64,000 nucleotides of DNA. Source: Hydrogenovibrio sp. 3SP14C1 (GTDB taxonomy: Bacteria; Pseudomonadota; Gammaproteobacteria; Thiomicrospirales; Thiomicrospiraceae). Shown piece by piece: positions 9,414-16,824 of the stretch. Where the stretch lies: assembly GCF_029625905.1 (NCBI RefSeq), contig NZ_JARTLM010000003.1, positions 62,001 to 126,000 on the forward strand. The letters are read 5' to 3'. The notes under the pieces are model-generated. The model was not told the origin of the DNA and did not search any database. It was given only the letters and a program-made list of their open reading frames with translations. Each line of letters begins with the position of its first letter. Positions within the stretch are counted from its first letter, which is position 1. Made by a program: the position numbers and the translations under genes.

Positions 9414-10358
9414 CTATAAGCGAACAAATTCCGTACCCTTTTCTTGTAAAAACTCAAGGAATTCTTGCGCCAATAAAGAGAGTTCTTTTCCAGCGGGGTA
9501 AACAATATTCCACTGTTTTTCAACCGGAAAACCTTCCACATCCAACTCCACAATCGGGCCCTTTGACTTTGAAAGAGACAATGCATGCTTAGAAACACAA
9601 GCAACACCAAGCTCTCCAACAACACAGTGCTTTATGGCTTCATTAGTGGTCATGGTTAACCGTTCATTAACTTTTAACCCTTTATCAGTAAATAATTTTT
9701 CTACGGCCTGCCTGATGCCTGAACCTTGTTCACGCATGATAAACGGTTCTTTTGATAAGCGTTTAAGCGTCACTTTTTTTCCAGCAAGAGGGTGGTTTTT
9801 ATTCGCAATCATGACCAAAGGGTTCGGCACAAAAGGAATAACTTCCAGTTCCAGGTTACTAGGAGGGATTTGCCCCAAGATATAAATATCATCCATGTTT
9901 TGATAAATGCGCTTCAATAACGCTTCACGATTCTTAATCGTCAGGTCTAAATCAATGTCGGGATACTTTTTACAAAACTCTCCCAAGGCGACAGGTAGAA
10001 AATATTTTGCAGTCGTCATGACAGCAACCCTTAAGCGACCTCTTTTTACCCCTCTGAAATCATCTAACAAGATTTCTAAATTTGAAAAGTGATTAATCAC
10101 CTCGCGGCAGCTAGATGCCACTTCTTCACCGACTTCTGTCAAATAGATATTACGACCAATTTGCTCATACAAAGGCATATTGATCGCTTCAACCAAACTC
10201 TTTACCTGAGCAGACACGGTCGGTTGGGTCAAATGCAACTCTTCTGCTGCTCGCGTAAAACTCAAATTGCGTGCAACGGATTCAAACACCTGTATTTGAC
10301 GTAAGGTCGCGTGCCTGATCAAAAAATTACTTTGCTTTGTTTCGGTTGTCTCATCCAT
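9414..10358 (-). CDS. cbbR: LysR-family regulator, CbbR/CcmR type
   Basis: This 314-residue protein has the LysR layout. A winged helix-turn-helix spans residues about 15-75 (LRQIQVFESVARNLSFTRAAEELHLTQPTVSAQVKSLVE). An effector-binding domain of about 230 residues follows, with the typical LVMIANKNHPLAG and EQGSGIRQAVEKLF segments. The sequence LTQPTVSAQ and the phrase LSFTRAAEEL are typical of CbbR. The ATG is preferred over an upstream GTG because AGG lies at a suitable distance before it. It sits between csoS1D and dabBA, all on one strand, so it probably controls the carboxysome and/or DAB genes in response to carbon status. Which operons it controls is inferred from position only. A downstream terminator is not evident. 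Confidence 0.85.
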   Translation of the reverse strand: MDETTETKQSNFLIRHATLRQIQVFESVARNLSFTRAAEELHLTQPTVSAQVKSLVEAINMPLYEQIGRNIYLTEVGEEVASSCREVINHFSNLEILLDDFRGVKRGRLRVAVMTTAKYFLPVALGEFCKKYPDIDLDLTIKNREALLKRIYQNMDDIYILGQIPPSNLELEVIPFVPNPLVMIANKNHPLAGKKVTLKRLSKEPFIMREQGSGIRQAVEKLFTDKGLKVNERLTMTTNEAIKHCVVGELGVACVSKHALSLSKSKGPIVELDVEGFPVEKQWNIVYPAGKELSLLAQEFLEFLQEKGTEFVRL

Positions 10359-10383
10359 TTTCAACACCTAATAACCTTGCATC

Positions 10384-10400
10384 TTAAAGAAAATTCTTAA
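10384..10400. promoter_or_regulatory. Candidate operator upstream of the LysR regulator gene
   Basis: TTAAAGAAAATTCTTAA resembles the dyad upstream of dabB in 13 of 17 positions and lies about 25 bases before the regulator's start codon. Auto-regulation would fit LysR practice. The sequence is A/T-rich, so the match carries limited weight. Confidence 0.3.
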
Positions 10401-10481
10401 TAAAACACGGTAGGTTCCATATAAAAAATTCGTTCTATAAATCATAAAATATACTAAAAATATGCAACAACGAGCATATTT

Positions 10482-11102
10482 TTAAACTTTTCGACACGTC
10501 AATTTGCCAAGTGCAGCTGTGGCAGCTCTTGCTGCTTCATTAATATCGCCTTCATTTCCACACATCAACAAACGACCATATGCACCTACTGCTCGTGCCT
10601 CAACCAACGTGACATCGGCCGCTTTTTCTGCTTCATTTGCTGCATAAACAATATAACCCGCCGGTTCCGTTTCCATTATGAACATACTTTGCCCTGGCAG
10701 AATCATTGACCCTTTTCGGTTATCACGGTTAATCAAAGTTGCATGATCAGGAGTAATGCCTCGAATAATCTCATTCCACATCACGACACATTGCTGTCGA
10801 TCATATTCGCGCGTATTGAGGTGGTTTAAAATTTTGTCTCCAGCCTCTAATACATCACTTTGATCACGGTGGTGAATAACCATCGATCCATATGCCCTTT
10901 CAACAATCTGTTGACCCAAGCGCACATTTGATGCCTTTAGCGCGATGTCTGAAAGACGATGAACCGCCATACCTGGCGCTACTTCTATCCATAAACAAGA
11001 ATCTCCGGGTACGGGCAAGAATCCCATTGACGCGGTTCCCATATAGGATGCGAGTTGAGGTTGGAGAGAATCCAAAAACACATACGTCCGCAACTCAATC
11101 AT
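10482..11102 (-). CDS. csoS1D: CsoS1D, tandem BMC-domain carboxysome shell protein
   Basis: A 206-residue protein related to the tandem bacterial-microcompartment-domain (BMC-T) shell component CsoS1D. In characterised carboxysomes it forms stacked trimers with a gated central pore for larger metabolites such as RuBP and 3-PGA. The C-terminal half reads clearly as a BMC domain ([29 protein letters not shown]). The N-terminal half (residues 1-105) is the more divergent first domain. It lacks the long N-terminal extension of cyanobacterial CsoS1D proteins. Its start codon overlaps the stop of the RdgB-like gene (ATGA), so the two are translationally coupled in a small operon separate from the main carboxysome operon. 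Confidence 0.88.
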   Translation of the reverse strand: MIELRTYVFLDSLQPQLASYMGTASMGFLPVPGDSCLWIEVAPGMAVHRLSDIALKASNVRLGQQIVERAYGSMVIHHRDQSDVLEAGDKILNHLNTREYDRQQCVVMWNEIIRGITPDHATLINRDNRKGSMILPGQSMFIMETEPAGYIVYAANEAEKAADVTLVEARAVGAYGRLLMCGNEGDINEAARAATAALGKLTCRKV

Positions 11103-11710
11103 ATTTCGTTCCTTTGCTTTAACTGATCCAGCACAGATTGAACGGCCTGTGCTCGATGACTGATTTTATTTTTTAGATCAAACGGAATTTCAGACACGGT
11201 TTTAACTAATTTGGGAATCCACATAATATCGTCATACCCAATACCTTGACCCGTTCTTCTTTCCATAAGGATTTCGCCATTCCAATACCCAAGGCCAATC
11301 AATGGCATCGCATCTTCCGCGTGATCAACATACACCACCGCACATGAATAACGCGCCTGACGCTGTGGATAAGGCAATCCTTTTAAATTCTCTAGCAATT
11401 TTTGTAAGTTATTTTCATCAGACGCTTTTCCAGTTGCGTCGGTATCATAACGGGCTGAAAAAATTCCGGGCTTCCCTCCCAAAGCTGCCACCTCTATACC
11501 AGAGTCATCAGCAATTGCGGGCAAGCCTGTTTTTGCACTCGCAAACCGGGCTTTTTTTATAGCGTTTTCCACAAAGCTCAAGCCATCCTCAACCACTTCT
11601 TCTTGGAAGAAATCTGTTTGGAGCTTCACTTTAAACCCGGCCTCATTTAATAGCGGAATGATTTCTGTTGCCTTGTATGGGTTTCCTGTTGCTAAGACCA
11701 TTAATGACAT
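11099..11710 (-). CDS. RdgB/HAM1-family nucleoside triphosphate pyrophosphatase, carboxysome-linked variant
   Basis: The 203 residues cover the full Ham1 fold: [14 protein letters not shown] at the start, [38 protein letters not shown] and ISHRAQAV near the end. Family members hydrolyse non-canonical purine triphosphates (XTP, ITP) to monophosphates. Two conserved spots differ from the housekeeping enzyme. The N-terminal loop has PYK where GK is usual, and the late motif reads GIGYDDIMW where GFGYDPIF is usual. The gene is enclosed by the PII-like gene six bases upstream and by csoS1D, which it overlaps. That location suggests a function in carbon metabolism or a specialised substrate rather than general nucleotide cleaning. 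The role is inference; the fold assignment is firm. Confidence 0.85.
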   Translation of the reverse strand: MSLMVLATGNPYKATEIIPLLNEAGFKVKLQTDFFQEEVVEDGLSFVENAIKKARFASAKTGLPAIADDSGIEVAALGGKPGIFSARYDTDATGKASDENNLQKLLENLKGLPYPQRQARYSCAVVYVDHAEDAMPLIGLGYWNGEILMERRTGQGIGYDDIMWIPKLVKTVSEIPFDLKNKISHRAQAVQSVLDQLKQRNEI

Positions 11711-11716
11711 GCTTTT

Positions 11717-12121
11717 TTATCCAAGATTAGATGGAATCATTACTTCTACATCTGAAGAAATAACAATTAATTGATTTCCATTCTCTATGTATTGATTCAG
11801 TTGTTTTAATAGGTAACCAAACATATCTTTTGGAACAACGACTCTAAACATGATGCTTTTTTGCCCTCTTAGCTGTTCATCCTCAAGGCTGTAACACTTA
11901 TCAACTCGAACATCACAAAGCATATAACCGCTTACGCCTATTTGGTTAAGCGTTTCGCTTAATGCACTTTCTTGTTCAGCAAGCGTAACAATGTGCACCA
12001 TTTTCTCGGCAGAACTATCTATTGCTGGCTCTTTGTCTTCTTTTGATAAAGTAGACGCTGGCACCTCTGGGTTTACAGTCCAAGTTTCAACTTCTTGCTC
12101 TTCTTCAATCCATTGCATCAT
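11717..12121 (-). CDS. Carboxysome-associated PII-like protein (CPII type)
   Basis: A 134-residue protein with an acidic, probably flexible leader of about 40 residues. A ferredoxin-like fold of the PII superfamily follows. The pattern strand-helix-strand is visible in MVHIVTLAEQESALSETLNQIG, VSGYMLCDVRVDKCYSLE, MFRVVVPKDMFGYLLKQLNQY and QLIVISSDVEVMIP. PII-like proteins of carboxysome loci (CPII, described in Thiomonas) bind nucleotides and bicarbonate and are thought to sense carbon status. The neighbourhood (RdgB-like, csoS1D, LysR) supports that class. The T-loop region is diverged from classical GlnB, and no uridylylation tyrosine can be assigned. Two adjacent ATG codons are possible starts; a GGAAA site precedes them. 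The assignment is moderately confident because the sequence similarity is low. Confidence 0.6.
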   Translation of the reverse strand: MMQWIEEEQEVETWTVNPEVPASTLSKEDKEPAIDSSAEKMVHIVTLAEQESALSETLNQIGVSGYMLCDVRVDKCYSLEDEQLRGQKSIMFRVVVPKDMFGYLLKQLNQYIENGNQLIVISSDVEVMIPSNLG

Positions 12122-12496
12122 TTGTTTCCATTTATCAATAAACCGGAATACCGATTTTTATGTTTAAACAGGAAGCCCATGCTAACGACAATGTCGAATA
12201 ACCCATCAATTCGCTTTAGCACCTATACCTCGTCATTTGTGCACCCTTATGAGAAATCAACAAAAAATTAATTGTGGCTCTCTCAAAACAGCAAAACGAC
12301 CTTAACCTATTTCGTTAACTTCAAGTGCCTTTGGTCATTTCAAAAGCGCCCAAAGTTAGACAGCTTTCATATTATTCAAACTTAATACATAATAGAAATT
12401 GAAATATTAACTTGGACCAATAGACTAGAATCAATGAATCATAATGATCAAATCTCTTTCTATCATTCAAGCTGAATAGTTGTGTGATTATTGCCT
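12122..12496 (-). promoter_or_regulatory. Non-coding region upstream of the PII-like gene
   Basis: About 375 A/T-rich bases lie between the terminator of the main carboxysome operon and the PII-like gene. No gene is visible on either strand; the longest ATG frames are a few codons. The region should contain the promoter of the PII-rdgB-csoS1D unit. A small dyad, ATCATAATGAT, lies at 12438-12448. No promoter can be named with confidence. Confidence 0.45.
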
Positions 12497-12523
12497 AAAA
12501 AAAAGGGCAGAATTAATCTGCCC
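12497..12523 (-). terminator. Terminator of the carboxysome operon
   Basis: Read on the minus strand, GGGCAGA-TTAAT-TCTGCCC is followed by eight T residues. It lies about 40 bases past the McdB-like stop codon. It separates the cbbL-to-mcdB operon from the following PII-RdgB-CsoS1D unit. Confidence 0.9.
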
Positions 12524-12563
12524 GATAAGTTGGCTAAGACTTATTTTTTATATTGTTATCCGA

Positions 12564-12830
12564 TTAATCAGGCCAGACTCTTCTTCGGGAAAAGGTCTTA
12601 ATCTGATCGGCAATATGTTGCGATGCCGATGAGTTATCCTTTTTATTCGACGAGTCCGACGCACTCTGCTTAACAGGCTGCCCGCTTTTAACAGAAACTT
12701 GTTTCTGAGGCGTTTTTTTAGCAGGTGTTGAAGTCTGAGTTGCCTTTTGGGCATTTGACTTCACCGATTGCGCCTGAGCATTACTTGCTGTGCTGCCTGT
12801 TGTTTTTTTCGAATCTTGTGAAGTGGTCAT
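12564..12830 (-). CDS. mcdB: Candidate alpha-type McdB, carboxysome positioning adaptor
   Basis: An 88-residue low-complexity protein, rich in Ser, Thr, Gln, Lys and Asn and predicted by eye to be disordered, ending HIADQIKTFSRRRVWPD. Alpha-carboxysome McdB proteins are short, disordered and carry an invariant tryptophan within the last few residues, as seen here (W86). The position also fits: in Halothiobacillus the order is bfr-like, acRAF, mcdA, mcdB. Here the gene overlaps acRAF by an ATGA and mcdA is absent. McdB links the carboxysome to a ParA-type ATPase on the nucleoid. With no mcdA in the window, the partner must be encoded elsewhere or the protein works alone. A different disordered carboxysome linker is the alternative. 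Confidence 0.6.
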   Translation of the reverse strand: MTTSQDSKKTTGSTASNAQAQSVKSNAQKATQTSTPAKKTPQKQVSVKSGQPVKQSASDSSNKKDNSSASQHIADQIKTFSRRRVWPD

Positions 12831-13102
12831 ACCAAAGCTCCTTGTGAAGAATTACTGACACGTAAAAACGCTTCATCGATTCCTTTTACTAGTTCAAAAT
12901 CAACGTCATTCAGCTCTTCCGTTTTGGAATAAATAATCACTGCAGCATGACTTCTACCAAAACTGATATTTGGATGATGATCCAATAAATCAGCCTGTTC
13001 AGCCATTTCATCTAAAAACGTTCTTAAATCATCAAAAGAACTGAACTCGAAACGAGCTTCTAAACTAGCTGGTTGTTTTTTTAACTTCCATTTCTCGTTC
13101 AT
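12827..13102 (-). CDS. acRAF: acRAF, alpha-carboxysome RuBisCO assembly factor (pterin-4a-carbinolamine dehydratase-like)
   Basis: A 91-residue protein of the pterin-4a-carbinolamine dehydratase fold. The core motif LLDHHPNISFGRSHAAVIIYS resembles the H-H-P stretch of PCD enzymes. In carboxysome loci this relative has lost dehydratase activity and acts as a chaperone for form IA RuBisCO large subunits. The start codon overlaps the stop of the ferritin-like gene, and its stop overlaps the next start (ATGA at both ends). The three genes are therefore tightly coupled. The context decides in favour of acRAF over a metabolic PCD, since no aromatic hydroxylase is present. Confidence 0.85.
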   Translation of the reverse strand: MNEKWKLKKQPASLEARFEFSSFDDLRTFLDEMAEQADLLDHHPNISFGRSHAAVIIYSKTEELNDVDFELVKGIDEAFLRVSNSSQGALV

Positions 13103-13647
13103 AAAAAGCTCCTACCTGGTTGATAAGTATTTGCCATCATTTGAAAGTAGTCTTGCAGCCAAGCCTGAACTCTCGTTAACTGAGATTGTTCTTCCTCTAA
13201 TAATCGGCTGAACAAAGCATGGTCTTCCTGAGCGCCCATATTGGCACAATATTGAGTGGCTTCTGTATAAAGTTGTATCAACGCAATTTCACGCTCTTCA
13301 CAACTTTTCAGTGCTTCGGCAATATTATTGGCACTACCAGCGGGTCTTAACACACTACCTGCCGGCAAAGCACCTTGTGCTACCATACGATCGGTAATCA
13401 AATTTGCATGCTGAAATTCTTCATTCGCTAATGTAACAAAGCCTTCTGCATACGAAATTTCTTGGCGGAACTTTGCCAACGAAGCTTGTGCGAGATAATG
13501 CTGACCTGCAGTGAATTCCAAGCTAAGTGCACGTCCTAAATACCCCAAAATCTGACTGTTTGCTACAGACGTTTGAGCTTGAGGTATTTTTGGATGAGCA
13601 CCCGCACCTGGCATGACACTTCCTGGCATTCTTGATGAATAACGCAT
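13099..13647 (-). CDS. Bacterioferritin/ferritin-like protein of the carboxysome operon
   Basis: A 182-residue protein with a four-helix-bundle pattern typical of ferritin-like diiron proteins. Glutamates and histidines are spaced as in carboxylate-bridged sites: SLEFTAGQHYL, ANEEFQHANLI and LEEEQSQL. A proline/glycine-rich leader of about 25 residues precedes the first helix. Such a gene follows the csoS1 genes in many alpha-carboxysome operons, and its role there is not established. Iron storage, redox protection, or a structural relic are the options. A good GGAGAGG ribosome site is present. A hairpin between csoS1B and this gene may lower its expression relative to the shell genes. Confidence 0.78.
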   Translation of the reverse strand: MRYSSRMPGSVMPGAGAHPKIPQAQTSVANSQILGYLGRALSLEFTAGQHYLAQASLAKFRQEISYAEGFVTLANEEFQHANLITDRMVAQGALPAGSVLRPAGSANNIAEALKSCEEREIALIQLYTEATQYCANMGAQEDHALFSRLLEEEQSQLTRVQAWLQDYFQMMANTYQPGRSFL

Positions 13648-13670
13648 GTCCCTCTCCTGACACTTAAATT

Positions 13671-13695
13671 GGAGGTTAGAAAATTCATAACCTCC
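13671..13695 (-). other. Intra-operon hairpin between csoS1B and the ferritin-like gene
   Basis: GGAGGTTA and TAACCTCC form a perfect 8-bp stem around a 9-base loop, ten bases after the csoS1B stop codon. No T-run follows, so it is not a full terminator. It could act as a 3' stabiliser for the abundant shell-gene mRNA or as a processing site that makes downstream genes less expressed. Confidence 0.5.
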
Positions 13696-13705
13696 TTAAA
13701 ATAGA

Positions 13706-14014
13706 TTAGCTTCTATCAGGTGAACTGTTGCCAAGCGCTAAAACAGGCTCAACTTCTTTGTGTGGGCGAGCAATGATGTGCGCTGCAACCAGACCGTCAC
13801 CTACACGTTCACAAGCGTCTGCACCGGCACGAACCGCTGCGTTTACCGCACCTGTTTCACCACGAACCAAAACGGTAACATAACCGCCACCAACAAACTC
13901 ACGGCTAACCAAGCGAACTTCAGCTGCTTTAGTCATTGCATCCGCCGCTTCAATCGCTGGAACCAAACCGCGTGTTTCGATCATACCTAAAGCAATTCCG
14001 TATTCTGTACTCAT
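13706..14014 (-). CDS. csoS1B: CsoS1B-type carboxysome hexameric shell protein (BMC-H)
   Basis: A single bacterial-microcompartment domain of about 90 residues: GIALGMIETRGLVPAIEA at the start and HIIARPHKEVEPVL at the end. It forms the hexameric facets of the carboxysome shell with small charged pores. It is the third of three csoS1 genes. Its core is identical in amino acid sequence to the other two, but it ends in a longer tail (ALGNSSPDRS), as CsoS1B does in Halothiobacillus, giving 102 residues. A strong AAGGAG site precedes the ATG. The near-identical nucleotide sequence of the three copies suggests recent duplication or gene conversion. Confidence 0.93.
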   Translation of the reverse strand: MSTEYGIALGMIETRGLVPAIEAADAMTKAAEVRLVSREFVGGGYVTVLVRGETGAVNAAVRAGADACERVGDGLVAAHIIARPHKEVEPVLALGNSSPDRS

Positions 14015-14039
14015 GATTTTTTCTCCTTTTGAAAAAGTC

Positions 14040-14333
14040 TTATTTCTTTTCCATTGTTAAAACTGGCTCAACTTCTTTGTGTGGGCGAGCAATAATGTGC
14101 GCTGCAACCAGACCGTCACCAACACGTTCACAAGCGTCTGCACCGGCACGAACCGCTGCGTTTACCGCACCTGTTTCACCACGAACCAAAACGGTAACGT
14201 ATCCGCCACCAACAAACTCACGACTTACTAAACGAACTTCAGCTGCTTTTGTCATCGCATCTGCCGCTTCAATTGCAGGTACTAAACCACGAGTTTCGAT
14301 CATCCCTAATGCAATTCCATATTCTGTACTCAT
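14040..14333 (-). CDS. csoS1A: CsoS1A-type carboxysome hexameric shell protein (BMC-H)
   Basis: This 97-residue BMC-domain shell protein is the middle copy of the csoS1 trio. The core from GIALGMIETRG through EPVL is residue-for-residue the same as in its neighbours; only the ends differ (MSTEYG start, TMEKK end). The ATG after AAGGAGAAGGTG is chosen over the GTG one codon earlier because the Shine-Dalgarno spacing is better. The CsoS1 hexamer is the most abundant shell component in known carboxysomes, so duplicated genes can serve dosage. The A/B/C naming follows operon order only. Confidence 0.92.
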   Translation of the reverse strand: MSTEYGIALGMIETRGLVPAIEAADAMTKAAEVRLVSREFVGGGYVTVLVRGETGAVNAAVRAGADACERVGDGLVAAHIIARPHKEVEPVLTMEKK

Positions 14334-14358
14334 CACCTTCTCCTTTAAAGAAAATTAA

Positions 14359-14649
14359 TTATTTCTGTTCCATTGTTAAAACGGGTTCAACTTCTTTGTG
14401 TGGGCGAGCAATGATGTGCGCTGCTACCAGACCGTCACCAACACGTTCACAAGCGTCTGCACCGGCACGTACTGCTGCGTTTACCGCACCTGTTTCACCA
14501 CGAACCAATACAGTGACGTAACCACCACCAACAAATTCACGGCTAACCAAGCGAACTTCAGCTGCCTTAGTCATTGCATCTGCTGCTTCAATTGCCGGAA
14601 CCAAACCACGGGTTTCAATCATGCCTAGCGCAATACCGTAATCACTCAT
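14359..14649 (-). CDS. csoS1C: CsoS1C-type carboxysome hexameric shell protein (BMC-H)
   Basis: This is the first of three csoS1 copies after csoS4B. It has the common BMC core and a slightly different start (MSDYGIALG) and end (TMEQK). An in-frame ATG eight codons upstream would add MSNSKEKV, but the AAGGAGA ribosome site lies inside that extension, right before the internal ATG, so the 96-residue form is favoured. Forms shell facets together with the other CsoS1 proteins. Letter assignment is by position. Confidence 0.92.
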   Translation of the reverse strand: MSDYGIALGMIETRGLVPAIEAADAMTKAAEVRLVSREFVGGGYVTVLVRGETGAVNAAVRAGADACERVGDGLVAAHIIARPHKEVEPVLTMEQK

Positions 14650-14686
14650 AACTTTCTCCTTCGAGTTGCTCACTTTAATTTAAAAC

Positions 14687-14941
14687 TTACTTTTGCTCAG
14701 GCTGCCAGCCATCGATGATGCCGCCAACCGTTAAATCTGTTAATAATCTTTTATCTCCTGCCGCATCTCTTGCCGCAGAATTAGCGATGGTAAAAACCCA
14801 GTCACCATCTTTTGTGCCTACCGGATCCATCGCTACAAATAATTCACCCGTTTCTGATCTCAGCGCCTTTAAAGGAAGGTGTCCCAAGTCCTCTAAACGG
14901 CTCGTCAGAACCAACTGTTTTTTAACTTGTAGTATCTGCAT
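14687..14941 (-). CDS. csoS4B: CsoS4B, carboxysome pentameric vertex protein (BMV/EutN-CcmL family)
   Basis: An 84-residue EutN/CcmL-type protein. Pentamers of this family cap the twelve vertices of the icosahedral shell. Family landmarks are AMDPVGTKDGDWVF, NSAARDA and the terminal DLTVGGIIDGW. It overlaps the end of csoS4A by 20 bases, so the two are translationally coupled, which would suit their low and similar abundance. It differs enough from CsoS4A to be an old duplication, as in other alpha-carboxysome operons. Confidence 0.93.
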   Translation of the reverse strand: MQILQVKKQLVLTSRLEDLGHLPLKALRSETGELFVAMDPVGTKDGDWVFTIANSAARDAAGDKRLLTDLTVGGIIDGWQPEQK

Positions 14942-15194
14942 CTTGTGGTACTTCCCATTTATCGATAATACCCACTATGGTGAGATCGCTAGGGTAACCT
15001 TTAACGCCGGTTGCATCACGTGCCGCCGAACTACCACAACATATGACCCAATCACCGGGTTTACACCCTACCGGATCCACCGCAACTTGAGGCGTGCCGC
15101 CATCCTTTTCTCGCACAACTAACAGAGGCTTATGCTCCATCATCGAAATACGATTTGTTGAAACGAGGGTCTTATCAACTTTATAAATTTTCAA
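14922..15194 (-). CDS. csoS4A: CsoS4A, carboxysome pentameric vertex protein
   Basis: A 90-residue protein with the same EutN/CcmL fold as its neighbour: VDPVGCKPGDWVICCGSSAARDATG and SDLTIVGIIDKW. Pentamers close the shell vertices. It directly follows csoSCA with a spacer of 14 bases and a GGAGGTG ribosome site. A short acidic tail (EVPQDADTTS) extends past the conserved end, encoded partly by the bases that overlap csoS4B. Confidence 0.93.
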   Translation of the reverse strand: MKIYKVDKTLVSTNRISMMEHKPLLVVREKDGGTPQVAVDPVGCKPGDWVICCGSSAARDATGVKGYPSDLTIVGIIDKWEVPQDADTTS

Positions 15195-15208
15195 GCTTCA
15201 CCTCCGTT

Positions 15209-16798
15209 CTATGCGGTTCTTTGCTTGGCCGATAAATCTGCCAGGCCTGGTAATTTTTCAGCTGGTTTACAGCTGGTAAAATCTCTCAAGGTCGGTAAGG
15301 TTTGTAATAACCCCGGTGCCGACAATTCTTGATAGCGATTGTGCAAAGCCTTCTCAATACGTAAAGCCTTAGCTTCTGCTCTGTCTTTTGATTCCGGTAC
15401 GCGACCGTCATAATCACAGCGGATAATGACTGGAATCGGCAAGCCTTTTTTGACATTCAAGCCTTTAAAAATCTTGATTCCGACATCCACATCATTCACC
15501 CCTTCCTCAACCGTTTCGAGAAAGCTGTAATAACTCAGGTTACGTAATTGCACCTCTTCAAACCCATTACCGATACCGATAAATCTTTCGGCATGACCTA
15601 AGTCGCTGTAACAACCGTTTTCATACTGATTGACATAAGCAATCTGTGAAAAGTTATTGCCAATCAACCAGCTTACGAGCTTGATTAATTCTGGTTGCGG
15701 AGCCGTTGAGCCAAGAGACTGGTTACAAGCTACAATAGCTGTTTCCAGAGTTTGCTTGGCGTCACGATCAGACATATTCATTGTTGCCTGATAGAGCTGA
15801 CCTGTTTCAACATAACGGTTCAAACAGGCCTCACCACTAGCATTAGGTACGTGTACCTTCATGCTATCGTCATCGGTGTTCAAACCGAGTAATAAAGTTT
15901 GAACTGTCGATCCACAACCAAAACGGTTTTCAATCGCTTGTTTAAAATCTTTTAATTTTTGTAAAGCTGCTTGCGCTGCTTTATGGTCATCACTTCCATG
16001 TGCTGCACACCCTTGATGTGTTGGGTCTGCTTTAGAAAAGTGATATACCGCAATCTTTAAGTAACGTGTAGGCTCATCTGCCGAATTTGGCTGACCTTCA
16101 CGAAATCTCGTGTGTTCAATAAATACCCAGTTTCGAACACTTTCGCTGACATCAAACATGACGCCTGCATGTGCCTTACGTCTTGCTAAGGCATAGGGTA
16201 AGCGGAGTACGTAACTTAAAATGTGAGCCAAACGTCCATCTGCACAAGGTGCTATACCCACTGCATGGAAACCGGCTTCTCTAAAAATACGCTCAGCTTC
16301 TTGTTTATTACGACCCGATAAAGGATCTCTTAAAAAGAAGTCTTCTGACATTCTCATAAATTGGGCAAAGAGGGTTTTCCCATACAAAGCCTGAAAGCCT
16401 TTCTGGGAATGCAATTGCACCCCAGATTGCCAATCCTGCTCAGTTAAGAAGACACCCAACTTTGCAAATAGCTGTTGGTTCGCCCAACTGACAAAATTTG
16501 GTTGGCCTTGCTGAGTTAAAATGTCTTTCAAAACCGTTTCGATATCATCAAAACGAGCTTTGATATCCACTTCATACTCACGTAGCCATTGATTTTGCCT
16601 TTCATTAACCAAAGCATGGATGCCAGCAGTCATTGCCAAAGGCTTTACAACCTCTACATTTCCACCAATTGTGCCAACGTTATCAGTTTCAGCATAAGAC
16701 CCATTATCTGTAGGATTTTGCTGCTGCCACTGAGGATTTGGCGCTATTGGCTTCCAAAACAATGACTTTTGACGATGATTTTTTTTCAAACGTTTCAT
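15209..16798 (-). CDS. csoSCA: CsoSCA (CsoS3), carboxysomal carbonic anhydrase
   Basis: This beta-class-derived carbonic anhydrase of the carboxysome lumen/shell dehydrates bicarbonate to CO2 beside RuBisCO. With the internal ATG as start it has 529 residues, near the usual 510-540. Zinc ligands and the catalytic dyad are visible: C185, D187 and R189 in APCADGRLAH, H253 in AVYHFS and C264 in HQGCAAHGS. These correspond to C173/D175/R177/H242/C253 of the Halothiobacillus enzyme (literature). The N-terminal region, basic and Gln-rich, corresponds to the peptide that attaches it to RuBisCO in other species. A TTG four codons upstream is a less likely start. The CCAGGCCTGG word lies near its 3' end. 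Confidence 0.95.
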   Translation of the reverse strand: MKRLKKNHRQKSLFWKPIAPNPQWQQQNPTDNGSYAETDNVGTIGGNVEVVKPLAMTAGIHALVNERQNQWLREYEVDIKARFDDIETVLKDILTQQGQPNFVSWANQQLFAKLGVFLTEQDWQSGVQLHSQKGFQALYGKTLFAQFMRMSEDFFLRDPLSGRNKQEAERIFREAGFHAVGIAPCADGRLAHILSYVLRLPYALARRKAHAGVMFDVSESVRNWVFIEHTRFREGQPNSADEPTRYLKIAVYHFSKADPTHQGCAAHGSDDHKAAQAALQKLKDFKQAIENRFGCGSTVQTLLLGLNTDDDSMKVHVPNASGEACLNRYVETGQLYQATMNMSDRDAKQTLETAIVACNQSLGSTAPQPELIKLVSWLIGNNFSQIAYVNQYENGCYSDLGHAERFIGIGNGFEEVQLRNLSYYSFLETVEEGVNDVDVGIKIFKGLNVKKGLPIPVIIRCDYDGRVPESKDRAEAKALRIEKALHNRYQELSAPGLLQTLPTLRDFTSCKPAEKLPGLADLSAKQRTA

Positions 16799-16824
16799 CA
16801 AAACACCCAATATTCAGTTACTTA

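Noticed and set aside
12548..12754. Basic 68-codon frame overlapping the McdB-like gene
   Set aside because: It is the shifted frame of the same low-complexity DNA. The McdB-like frame has ATGA coupling and the conserved C-terminal tryptophan.
13706..14673. Tandem repetition of about 330 bases taken as a repeat array
   Set aside because: It is explained by three consecutive csoS1 genes, each with its own ribosome site.
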